Shown: in pieces, positions 1 through 5,993 of the stretch
Position numbering within the stretch: position 1 is the first letter of the stretch
Layout of the letters: each line of letters begins with the position of its first letter
The notes under the pieces: generated by a model
The model's database searches: none
What the model was told of the DNA's origin: nothing
The model's input: the letters and a program-made list of their open reading frames with translations, nothing else
Translations under genes and position numbers: made by a program
Assembly (NCBI GenBank): GCA_027489295.1
Contig: JAIYAA010000242.1
Span: 1-8,956 of the forward strand
Direction of reading: 5' to 3'
Origin: Sphingomonadales bacterium
Lineage (GTDB): Bacteria; Pseudomonadota; Alphaproteobacteria; Sphingomonadales; Sphingomonadaceae
Length of the DNA stretch: 8,956 bases

Positions 1-485
1 ATCTCCTCCCCGTCGACGATCGTGCCGTCCTTCCGCTTGCGGCCGAGCGCGCCGACATAGCCGGTGCCGCGCTTCGCCTGCGCCTCGGCCAATTCCGCCA
101 CGATATAGTCGGCGCGGCGGCGCATCTCGGGATCGCCCGTCTGCTGCCACATCAGCACCAGCGCGGTGAGATAATGGCCGAGTGTATGGCCGGCGATCGT
201 GTCGCTCTCCCAGCCGCCGTAGAGTTTGCCCTTCGGCTCCAGCCCCGCATATTTTCGGAAATTGTGGAGCAGCCGATCGGGCTCCAGCTGCAGCAGGGCG
301 CGATGGTTGACCTCAACCGCGCGGGCATAGTCCGAGGGGCGCAGGCGGAGGGATGTCAGCGGCAGCGGCGACAGTTTCGCCGGCAGCGAAGCGGCCCCGG
401 CCGCGCGGGCGACCGCCGGCATCGCACCGGCCGCGAGCAACGCCCCGCCCGCCCCTGCCAGCAACTCTCTCCGCGTGCGTGCCAT
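1..485 (-). CDS. DUF1680 / GH127-GH146-like glycoside hydrolase, 5' part (Tat-exported)
   Basis: This is the first 161 codons of a gene that runs off the left edge; the frame is open throughout. The start at 485 is preceded by AGGGGA (497-492) at 6-nt spacing. Residues 1-28 form a twin-arginine signal: T4-R5-R6-E-L-L, an Ala/Gly/Leu-rich core, then a likely ARA cleavage site near residue 28, so the enzyme should be exported folded. The mature part has features I recognise from the DUF1680 family: L-R-P-S near 48-51, L-E-P-D-R-L-L-H-N-F near 67-76, and the hallmark Y-G-G-W-E-S-D-T-I-A-G-H-T-L-G-H-Y near 89-105, followed by a helix ending in Q-T-G-D. Characterised relatives (GH127, GH146) remove beta-L-arabinofuranosyl groups from plant glycans or from hydroxyproline-linked arabinan. 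The zinc/cysteine catalytic centre of these enzymes lies further downstream and cannot be checked, so the exact substrate is uncertain. The gene is divergent from the peptidase gene and shares its control region. Confidence 0.87.
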   Translation of the reverse strand, partial: MARTRRELLAGAGGALLAAGAMPAVARAAGAASLPAKLSPLPLTSLRLRPSDYARAVEVNHRALLQLEPDRLLHNFRKYAGLEPKGKLYGGWESDTIAGHTLGHYLTALVLMWQQTGDPEMRRRADYIVAELAEAQAKRGTGYVGALGRKRKDGTIVDGEE

Positions 486-491
486 TCGAAT

Positions 492-497
492 TCCCCT
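492..497 (-). promoter_or_regulatory. Ribosome binding site of the DUF1680 hydrolase gene
   Basis: On the minus strand AGGGGA lies 6 nt before the ATG at 485. It fixes this ATG as the start and matches the twin-arginine signal that follows immediately. The octamer GGGGAATT that contains it recurs before the divergent peptidase gene. Confidence 0.65.
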
Positions 498-502
498 GTT
501 CA

Positions 503-514
503 ATCGTATACGAT
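503..514. promoter_or_regulatory. Perfect 12-bp palindrome ATCGTATACGAT, putative operator
   Basis: The sequence ATCGTATACGAT is identical to its reverse complement. It lies 18-29 bp before the start of the DUF1680 hydrolase gene and overlaps both the proposed -10 box (517-512) and the expected transcription start (around 505) on the minus strand, a typical repressor position. Palindromes with a GTATAC core are known targets of GntR-family regulators of the FadR/UxuR type that control sugar-acid and carbohydrate genes. That this site binds such a protein is inference; no regulator is encoded in the window. Confidence 0.5.
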
Positions 515-540
515 CTACGAAGGACGCAGCGCCGGGTCAA
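512..540 (-). promoter_or_regulatory. Putative sigma70-type promoter of the DUF1680 hydrolase gene
   Basis: Read on the minus strand, TTGACC (540-535, five of six consensus bases) is followed after 17 nt by TAGATC (517-512, three of six). The transcription start would fall near 505, giving a leader of about 20 nt. The -35 and the spacing are good and the -10 is weak, as is common in alphaproteobacteria. The -10 overlaps the palindrome at 503-514. Confidence 0.35.
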
Positions 541-553
541 GCAGCGCGCAGCA

Positions 554-582
554 TCGCCATCCAGTATTTTATACCGTATAAT
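554..582 (+). promoter_or_regulatory. Putative promoter of the S9 peptidase operon (perfect TATAAT -10)
   Basis: TATAAT at 577-582 matches the -10 consensus exactly. It lies 17 nt after TCGCCA (554-559), which matches four of six -35 bases. Transcription would start near 589, leaving a leader of about 50 nt before the peptidase ATG. An alternative lies just downstream: TTGACC (587-592), 17 nt, TCTACA (610-615), with a better -35 and a poorer -10. Only one may be used. The AT-rich block around 563-588 stands out against very GC-rich surroundings. Confidence 0.4.
569..581. promoter_or_regulatory. 13-bp palindrome TTATAC-C-GTATAA, putative operator
   Basis: Six-base arms TTATAC and GTATAA are perfect inverted copies around a single C. 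The site overlaps the first five bases of the TATAAT box at 577-582, so a bound protein would block the rightward promoter. It carries the same GTATA/TATAC elements as the palindrome at 503-514, but in outward order (TATAC-GTATA instead of overlapping in GTATAC). The two centres are about 66 bp apart. Whether one regulator recognises both cannot be told from sequence alone. Confidence 0.42.
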
Positions 583-627
583 ATTCTTGACCGTTCCCAG
601 TGCCCATGGTCTACACCACGCCACAAA

Positions 628-633
628 AGGGGA
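628..633 (+). promoter_or_regulatory. Ribosome binding site fixing the S9 peptidase start
   Basis: AGGGGA lies 7 nt before the ATG at 641. The frame stays open upstream to an ATG at 353, but that longer start has no such site, would overlap the divergent hydrolase gene by more than 130 bp, and would bury the signal peptide. The start at 641 is therefore preferred. Confidence 0.7.
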
Positions 634-640
634 ATTGCGG

Positions 641-3022
641 ATGACTGTATCGGATCGGCGGGGTAGCACCAGAGGGCGCATCGCGCGCCTCCTGGTCCGG
701 GCGGCGGCGCTAGCGCTGCTGCCGTCTCCGATCGCCTTCGCCCAGACCGCCACCGACACGGGCGGCGCCACGATAGAGGCGCGCTATGCCCAGGCAGACC
801 GCTATCTCGGCGACGGGCTGGCCAAGCTGGTCGTCGATCGCAGCCTGCGCGCCGCCTTCACCACCGATGGCGCCGGCATCGTCTATCGGCACGGCAAGGA
901 CGGCGAGCGGACGATCGCCTATTTCGATCTCGCCACTGCGCAGTCGCGCGCGATCGCGCCGGAAGCGGCGATCGCCGACGCGCTCGCCAAGGCGATCGGT
1001 CGCCCGCTCAAGCCCGCTGCGCTGCCGATCGAGGATGCCAAGATCGATGGCGACGCGCTCCAGTTCAGCGCGTTCGGCAAGCGCTGGGTGTGGAATGCCG
1101 AGGGCAATCTCGCCCCCGCCGCCAAGGGCGCGCCGGACGGCGAGGAGGCACTGTCGCCGGACGGCCGGTTCCGCATCGTCGCGCGCGATTTCAACCTCTT
1201 CGCCGTGGAGGTTGCCAGCGGCCGCGAGGTCGCGCTGACCGAGGACGGCACCCGCGACCAGCCCTATGGCCGCGGCATCCCACAGCTGGCCGACATCCTC
1301 GCGCAGGGGACCGAGGATCCGACCATGCCGGTCTCGGTCCGCTGGTCGCCCGACGGCAAGCGGATCCTCACCTGGCGGCTCGACACGCGCGACGTGATCC
1401 GGCTGGGCATCGTCCAGGCGACCCCGCCGGGCAGCATCTACCCGCGCACCTTCCGCTACATCTATCCGCTCGCCGGCGCCGAGAAGCTGCCGCAGGCGAC
1501 GCGGCTGGTGATCGACGTGGAAGAGGCGCTGCGCCGCCGCAAGGCGCGGCCGGTCAAGCTGGATATCCCCAGCGAATCGCTGCTCTACCCAGCCGATCCG
1601 GACCTGAACTGGGTGAACGGCAAGGTCCGCGCGCAGTGGACTGAGCGGGGCTACAAGCAGCTCGCCGTCTACCAGGCCGATCCCGAGACCGGCGCCGCCA
1701 GGGTGGTGGCGCGCGAGGCGCTGACCCCGAACGTCTCGGTCGTCTCCAGCTTCCTGCGGCCCGCCCCCGAGCTGGGCGGCGAGCTGCTCGTCTCCGAACG
1801 CAGCGGCTGGGCGCAGCTCTATCTCGTCCGCCCCAACGATCCCCAAGGCGGCATCCCGCTGACCCGCGGCGCGTGGGAAGTGATCGGGATCGACCATGTC
1901 GATGCCGCATCGGGCAGCATCCTGGTGACCGGCGTCGGCCGCGAGAAGGACCGCAACCCCTATTACACCGCGCTCTACCGGGTGAGCACGCGAGGAGAGC
2001 AGCCGGTGCTGCTCACGCCCGAGCCGGTCAACCACGAGGTAGAGGTGGCGCCCGACGGCAAGACCTTCGTCGACGCCATGTCGACGCCGGCCCAGCCGAC
2101 CCGCACCGTCGTGCGCAGCGCCGCGGACGGCCGCATCCTGGCCGAGCTCGGCCGCGCCGATCCCTCCGCGCTGCTCGCCAGCGGCTATCACATGCCGGAG
2201 CCGTTCCAGGGCGTAGCGGCGGACGGCAAGACGCCGATCTACGGCATGATCTATCGCCCGGCATCGTTCGATCCGAGCCGCAGCTATCCGGTGATCGACA
2301 ATGTCTATACCGGCCCCACCACCACCCAGGTGCCGACCAGCTGGGGGGGCACGGTGTTCGCCGCCGGCTCGAGCGTATCGCAGCTCGGCGCGATCGTGGT
2401 GACGATCGACGGGCGCGGCACCTCGCGGCGCGGACGCGACTTCCGCATGCACGCCTATCAGAATCTGGGCGAAGTGGGGCTCGACGATCACATCGCGCTG
2501 ATCCGCCAGATGGCGACGCGCTATCCGCAGTTCGATCTCGCCCGCGTCGGCGTGTTCGGCGGATCGGCGGGCGGCTATGATACCGCGCGGTTCGTGATCC
2601 GGCGGCCGGGCTTCTTCAAGGTCGGCGTCGCCTCCTCGGGCAACCACGACCTGCGGCTCGACAAGGCCTGGTGGCCCGAGGTGACAATGGGGCCGGCAAG
2701 CCCCAACGACTGGGCGCGCAACTCGAACATGGTCGCCGCGCCCAATCTCGGCAGCCATCTGCTGCTGATCCACGGCGACATCGACGACAATGTGCCGATC
2801 ACGGAGAGCTTCCAGCTCGCCACCGCGCTGATCCGCGCCGGCCGCGACGTCGACATGGTGGTGCTGCCCAACACCACCCATGCGGTCTACCAGCCCTTTT
2901 TCTGGCGCAAGTTCCGCGACTATTTCGTCCGGAACCTGCTGGGCGACGCGCCGCCCGCCGATATCAATTTCGACACGCCGGCCTGGCACGAAGAACTGCC
3001 ATTGCTGCGCCCCGAACAATGA
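641..3022 (+). CDS. Secreted S9 family peptidase, dipeptidyl-peptidase-IV-like
   Basis: A 793-residue serine peptidase. Residues 1-34 are a Sec signal: arginines at 6-20, a hydrophobic Ala/Leu core at 21-27, and cleavage at A-F-A before Q35, so it acts in the periplasm or outside the cell. Residues from about 60 to 530 form the DPPIV_N-type beta-propeller (for example W235-S-P-D-G-K). The alpha/beta-hydrolase domain follows: Y556 in D-N-V-Y-T-G-P is the expected oxyanion tyrosine; nucleophile S642 sits in F-G-G-S-A-G-G; D715 is in H-G-D-I-D-D-N, with N717 as in DPP-IV; H747 is in N-T-T-H-A. The triad is complete and the length is normal for the family. DPP-IV-type enzymes remove N-terminal dipeptides, often Xaa-Pro, but the usual double-Glu motif is not evident (212-227 has only E225), so the precise specificity is open. 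The gene probably heads an operon with the next gene, 8 bp downstream. Confidence 0.92.
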   Translation: MTVSDRRGSTRGRIARLLVRAAALALLPSPIAFAQTATDTGGATIEARYAQADRYLGDGLAKLVVDRSLRAAFTTDGAGIVYRHGKDGERTIAYFDLATAQSRAIAPEAAIADALAKAIGRPLKPAALPIEDAKIDGDALQFSAFGKRWVWNAEGNLAPAAKGAPDGEEALSPDGRFRIVARDFNLFAVEVASGREVALTEDGTRDQPYGRGIPQLADILAQGTEDPTMPVSVRWSPDGKRILTWRLDTRDVIRLGIVQATPPGSIYPRTFRYIYPLAGAEKLPQATRLVIDVEEALRRRKARPVKLDIPSESLLYPADPDLNWVNGKVRAQWTERGYKQLAVYQADPETGAARVVAREALTPNVSVVSSFLRPAPELGGELLVSERSGWAQLYLVRPNDPQGGIPLTRGAWEVIGIDHVDAASGSILVTGVGREKDRNPYYTALYRVSTRGEQPVLLTPEPVNHEVEVAPDGKTFVDAMSTPAQPTRTVVRSAADGRILAELGRADPSALLASGYHMPEPFQGVAADGKTPIYGMIYRPASFDPSRSYPVIDNVYTGPTTTQVPTSWGGTVFAAGSSVSQLGAIVVTIDGRGTSRRGRDFRMHAYQNLGEVGLDDHIALIRQMATRYPQFDLARVGVFGGSAGGYDTARFVIRRPGFFKVGVASSGNHDLRLDKAWWPEVTMGPASPNDWARNSNMVAAPNLGSHLLLIHGDIDDNVPITESFQLATALIRAGRDVDMVVLPNTTHAVYQPFFWRKFRDYFVRNLLGDAPPADINFDTPAWHEELPLLRPEQ

Positions 3023-3024
3023 GG
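3021..3024 (+). promoter_or_regulatory. GAGG ribosome binding site overlapping the peptidase stop; decides the next start
   Basis: GAGG begins inside the TGA stop of the peptidase (3020-3022) and lies 6 nt before the ATG at 3031. A second in-frame ATG at 3019 overlaps the stop as ATGA but has no purine-rich site before it. The ATG at 3031 is therefore the better start. Either choice implies translational coupling of the two genes. Confidence 0.6.
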
Positions 3025-3030
3025 TCCCCG

Positions 3031-5775
3031 ATGCGTACCCCCCGCCTGATCCTCGCCGCCGCCGCGCTCGCCGGGGTGAGCAGCCTGCCCTTCGCCGCGC
3101 CGCTGCTCGCGCAGGAAAAGCCGGCCGCCAAGCCGGTCTACCCGCCGATCCGCACCACGCCGGTCAAGGTGGGTGCCTTCCTGCTGGCCTTGCGCAGCGA
3201 CACCGGCACGCTTGCCCGCCTCTCCCCCGCCGCCGAGCCCGGCTTCGATTTCGTCCCCGCCGGCCGCGAAGCCGAGCGGCAGGGCGATGGCTATAACCAT
3301 ATCGGCGACATCAACATCCGCCTGCGAACTGCCGGCGGCAGCTGGCGCGACTTCGCCTCGGCCCGGGCGCGCAGGCCCGTCGCCGTGCTGCCGCGGACGC
3401 CCGGCGTCTTCGCGGCGGCGGACATCACCGCGAGCATGGGCGAGGGCATTCCGCTGCGCGTCGAGCGGCGCTGGGTGGACGTGGCGGGCGTGCCGGTGCT
3501 GCGCTTCCGGCTGATCAATACCTCCGCCGCAGCGGTGGAGATCGGCGGACTCGGCCTGCCGATGGTGTTCGACAACATCATCCAGGACCGCACGCTGGAA
3601 ACCGCCCATGCCGAGGCCAGCTTCGTCGATCCCTATATCGGCCGCGACGCGGGCTATCTCCAGGTCACAAGGCTGAACGGCAAGGGCCCGGCGCTGCTCG
3701 TGCTGCCCGACGGCAAGACGCCGCTGGAGAATTACGCGCCGCTCAAGAATCCGCGCGAACCGCTCGCCATCTTCACCGACAAGAGCCAGCGCAGCCAGGT
3801 CTCGGAAGGCTTTTACGACTGGACGGTCGCCTCCAAGGGGTTCGTCGAACAGGAATGGCACAAGGCCGGCGAACAATGGAACACGCCGACCAGCTTCACC
3901 CTCGCGCCGGGCGAGGCGCGGACGATCGGCGTGCGGCTGGTGCAGGCGCCCTCGATCCGCGGCATCCAGTCGACCCTCGTCGCCCAAGGCCGGCCGGTGG
4001 CGCTCGGCGTGCCCGGCTATGTCGTGCCGAACGACCTTGAGGCCGCGCTTTTCCTGAAATACGCCCAGCCGGTGGCGAAGGTGGACGTCTCGCCCGCCGG
4101 CGCGATGACTGTAACAGCGGCAGGAATCGTCAATGGGTGGCGGCGCTATGCGGTGCGGGGCACCGGCTGGGGCCGCGCCCGCGTCACCATCACCTATGCC
4201 GACGGCACCGCGCAGACGGTGCAGTATTTCGTCACCAAGCCGCTCGAGGCGACCATGGCCGATCTCGGCCGCTTCGCCACGACCAAACAGTGGTATGACG
4301 ATCCCAAGGACCCGTTCGGCCGCTCGCCCGCCATCCTCAGCTATGATCGCGAGGCGGGCAAGATCCTGACCCAGGAACCGCGCGTATGGATCGCCGGCAT
4401 GAGCGACGAGGGCGGCGCCGGCGGCTGGATCGCCGCGATCATGAAGCAGCTCGACAACCCCGATCCGGCCGAGATCGAACGGCTGGAGACGCTGGTCGAC
4501 AAGACGATCTTCGGCCAGCTCCAGGTGGCGAGCGGCGAGCATATCGGCGCGGTGAAGAAGAGCCTGTTCTACTACGATCCGGAAGGGCTGCCCGGCTATT
4601 ATGATCCGGAGTCCAACTGGAAGAGCTGGACCAGCTGGTCGAAGAAGGATGCTGGCGATCTCGGCCGTTCGTTCAACTATCCGCATGTCGCGCTCGGTTA
4701 TTGGACGCTCTACCGGCTGGCGCGCAACCATCCGGGGCTCGTCACCCATCACGACTGGCGCTGGTATCTCGATCATGCCCGGCTGACGATCGTCGCGATG
4801 ATGCGCGATGCGCCCTACTATACCCAGTTCGGCCAGATGGAGGGCGAGGTGTTCGTCGACATCCTCGAGGATCTCAAGCGCGAAGGGATAACCGACGGCG
4901 CGGCGCAGATCGAGGCGCTGATGAAGTCCCGCGCCGACCATTGGGCCACCCTCGCCTATCCGTTCGGCAGCGAGATGGCATGGGATTCGACCGGCCAGCC
5001 CGAAGTCTATGCCTGGATGCGCTATTTCGGCCATCCGAAACAGGCGGCCGAGACGGTGGACGTGATCCTCGGCTATGACCCGCTGATCCCGCACTGGGGG
5101 TATAACGGCAATGCCCGGCGCTATTGGGACTTCCTGTACGGCGGCAAATATCCGCGCATCGAGCGCCAGATCCACCATTATGGCTCGACCAACAACGCGC
5201 TGCCGCTGTTCGAGGCGTTTCGCGCCAATCCGGCCGACCTGCACCTGCTGCGCGTCGCCTATGGCGGGCTGATGGGCGGCATCACCAATATCGATCGCGA
5301 CGGCTTCGGATCGGCGGCGTTCCACAGCTGGCCGGACCGGATGGAATGGGACCCATATAGCGGCGACTATGGCTCGGGCTATTTCGCCCATGCCTATGCG
5401 GCCGCCACCTATCTGGTGCAGGACCCGACCTTCGGCTGGCTGGGCTATGGCGGCAATGTCCGCGTCGCCGCCGACGCGGTGACGATTCAGCCCCGGGATG
5501 GCGCGCGCAGCCGGCTGTTCGTGGCGCCGGCGGGGCTCTGGATCACGCTGGAAGCCGGCAAGATCGCCGCGGCCCGCTATGCCCCGGCGACCGGCACGGT
5601 CACGCTGACGCTCGATCCGCGCAGCGCGATGACGCCGCGCGCGCTGGTGCGGCTGGAGAAGACCACCGTCGGGCGCGGCTATCGCGTCGAGGGCGGGAGC
5701 CCCGAGCGGGGCGCCACCGCCGTGCCGCTCGGCGCCGGGACGGTCACCGTCCGGCTCGTGCCCACCGCACGCTGA
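3031..5775 (+). CDS. Secreted DUF5695-like protein, possible helical-barrel glycosidase
   Basis: A 914-residue exported protein. Residues 1-27 are a Sec signal (R2, R5, an Ala/Leu core, cleavage at L-L-A before Q28). The N-terminal third looks beta-rich, with F72-D-F-V-P-A-G-R and Y88-N-H-I-G-D-I-N-I-R-L, which I recognise, without a search, as resembling DUF5695. From about residue 420 the sequence turns helical and rich in aromatic and acidic residues, as in (alpha/alpha)6 glycosidases: Q602-M-E-G-E-V, S647-E-M-A-W-D-S-T, H716-Y-G-S-T-N-N-A-L-P, and M771-E-W-D-P-Y-S-G-D-Y-G-S-G-Y. The last 90 or so residues look like a small beta-sandwich. Conserved-looking acids E604, E606, E648, D652, E772 and D774 are candidate catalytic or sugar-binding residues. 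Family members have no established function that I know of; a carbohydrate-active role is inferred from the fold pattern and the GH127-like and TonB-receptor neighbours. It is probably co-transcribed and translationally coupled with the S9 peptidase. Confidence 0.8.
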   Translation: MRTPRLILAAAALAGVSSLPFAAPLLAQEKPAAKPVYPPIRTTPVKVGAFLLALRSDTGTLARLSPAAEPGFDFVPAGREAERQGDGYNHIGDINIRLRTAGGSWRDFASARARRPVAVLPRTPGVFAAADITASMGEGIPLRVERRWVDVAGVPVLRFRLINTSAAAVEIGGLGLPMVFDNIIQDRTLETAHAEASFVDPYIGRDAGYLQVTRLNGKGPALLVLPDGKTPLENYAPLKNPREPLAIFTDKSQRSQVSEGFYDWTVASKGFVEQEWHKAGEQWNTPTSFTLAPGEARTIGVRLVQAPSIRGIQSTLVAQGRPVALGVPGYVVPNDLEAALFLKYAQPVAKVDVSPAGAMTVTAAGIVNGWRRYAVRGTGWGRARVTITYADGTAQTVQYFVTKPLEATMADLGRFATTKQWYDDPKDPFGRSPAILSYDREAGKILTQEPRVWIAGMSDEGGAGGWIAAIMKQLDNPDPAEIERLETLVDKTIFGQLQVASGEHIGAVKKSLFYYDPEGLPGYYDPESNWKSWTSWSKKDAGDLGRSFNYPHVALGYWTLYRLARNHPGLVTHHDWRWYLDHARLTIVAMMRDAPYYTQFGQMEGEVFVDILEDLKREGITDGAAQIEALMKSRADHWATLAYPFGSEMAWDSTGQPEVYAWMRYFGHPKQAAETVDVILGYDPLIPHWGYNGNARRYWDFLYGGKYPRIERQIHHYGSTNNALPLFEAFRANPADLHLLRVAYGGLMGGITNIDRDGFGSAAFHSWPDRMEWDPYSGDYGSGYFAHAYAAATYLVQDPTFGWLGYGGNVRVAADAVTIQPRDGARSRLFVAPAGLWITLEAGKIAAARYAPATGTVTLTLDPRSAMTPRALVRLEKTTVGRGYRVEGGSPERGATAVPLGAGTVTVRLVPTAR

Positions 5776-5777
5776 TC

Positions 5778-5808
5778 GCAGGGCGAGTCGCCGCGCGGCT
5801 CGCCCTGC
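5778..5808 (+). terminator. Strong GC hairpin after the DUF5695-like gene, probable terminator
   Basis: Starting 2 nt after the stop codon, GCAGGGCGAG (5778-5787) is perfectly complementary to CTCGCCCTGC (5799-5808). One T-G wobble and three more pairs extend this to a 14-pair stem with a 3-nt loop. Only a short pyrimidine stretch (TCTTC, 5809-5813) follows, so it is not a textbook rho-independent terminator, but stems like this often end transcripts in GC-rich genomes. It would separate the peptidase/DUF5695 unit from the receptor gene. Confidence 0.6.
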
Positions 5809-5835
5809 TCTTCGCACCCCCCTCTGCACGCCCCT

Positions 5836-5862
5836 GCCGCCCGTCGCTCCGCGCCGGGCGGC
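5836..5862. repeat. Second inverted repeat (8-bp arms) between terminator and receptor
   Basis: GCCGCCCG (5836-5843) and CGGGCGGC (5855-5862) are perfect inverted arms around an 11-nt loop. A run of six A lies further right (5878-5883), on the wrong side for a U-tract in either direction. It may back up the preceding hairpin or stabilise the mRNA 3' end. Confidence 0.4.
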
Positions 5863-5887
5863 CCGCCGTGCTGCGCCAAAAAACCGC

Positions 5888-5993
5888 TTGGCTAAATGAT
5901 GGAACTACGTAATACATATTGGGATAGCGCGGCGTAAGACCGCGTCACCGACGGGCTCATCGCCCACGGAAACCGAGAAAAGGGAGAGGACAG
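5888..5993 (+). promoter_or_regulatory. Promoter/leader region of the TonB-dependent receptor gene
   Basis: An AT-rich island at about 5888-5920 contains TTGGCT (5888-5893, four of six -35 bases) and, 16 nt on, TAATAC (5910-5915), a weak -10, so the promoter is only tentative. An imperfect 13-bp palindrome, TACGTAATACATA (5906-5918, five of six pairs around a central A), overlaps that -10 and could be an operator. A small 5-bp hairpin (CGCGG 5928-5932 with CCGCG 5940-5944) follows in the leader. The ribosome binding site AGGGAGAGGA (5981-5990) ends 3 nt before the ATG, with its GGGAG core 7 nt away. Confidence 0.4.

Noticed and set aside
174..581. Short plus-strand frame through the hydrolase start and control region
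   Set aside because: It is antisense to the hydrolase gene, runs through the promoter and palindrome area, and has no ribosome site or recognisable domain.
353..640. Upstream extension of the peptidase reading frame to an ATG at 353
   Set aside because: It would overlap the divergent hydrolase gene, has low-complexity Arg/Pro/Ala content, lacks a ribosome binding site and would place the signal peptide internally. The ATG at 641 has a good site and starts directly with a signal peptide.
710..3019. Long open frame on the minus strand (769 codons) opposite the peptidase gene
   Set aside because: It is the complement of a high-GC gene with strong third-position bias. The translation is Arg/Ala/Gly-rich with no recognisable domain, while the plus strand encodes a complete catalytic triad.
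2920..5829. Long open frame on the minus strand (969 codons) opposite the DUF5695-like gene
   Set aside because: It is an antisense shadow of a GC-rich gene. It spans the intergenic hairpin and the end of the peptidase gene, and shows no family motifs or signal sequence.
5878..5883. Run of six A as part of a rho-independent terminator
   Set aside because: It lies to the right of the hairpin at 5836-5862. A plus-strand terminator needs T on that side, and a minus-strand one needs A on the left side.
5901..5925. GGAAC at 5901-5905 as a -35 element for the alphaproteobacterial general stress sigma factor EcfG
   Set aside because: The expected CGTT -10 element is not present 16-17 nt downstream (the bases there read GGAT).
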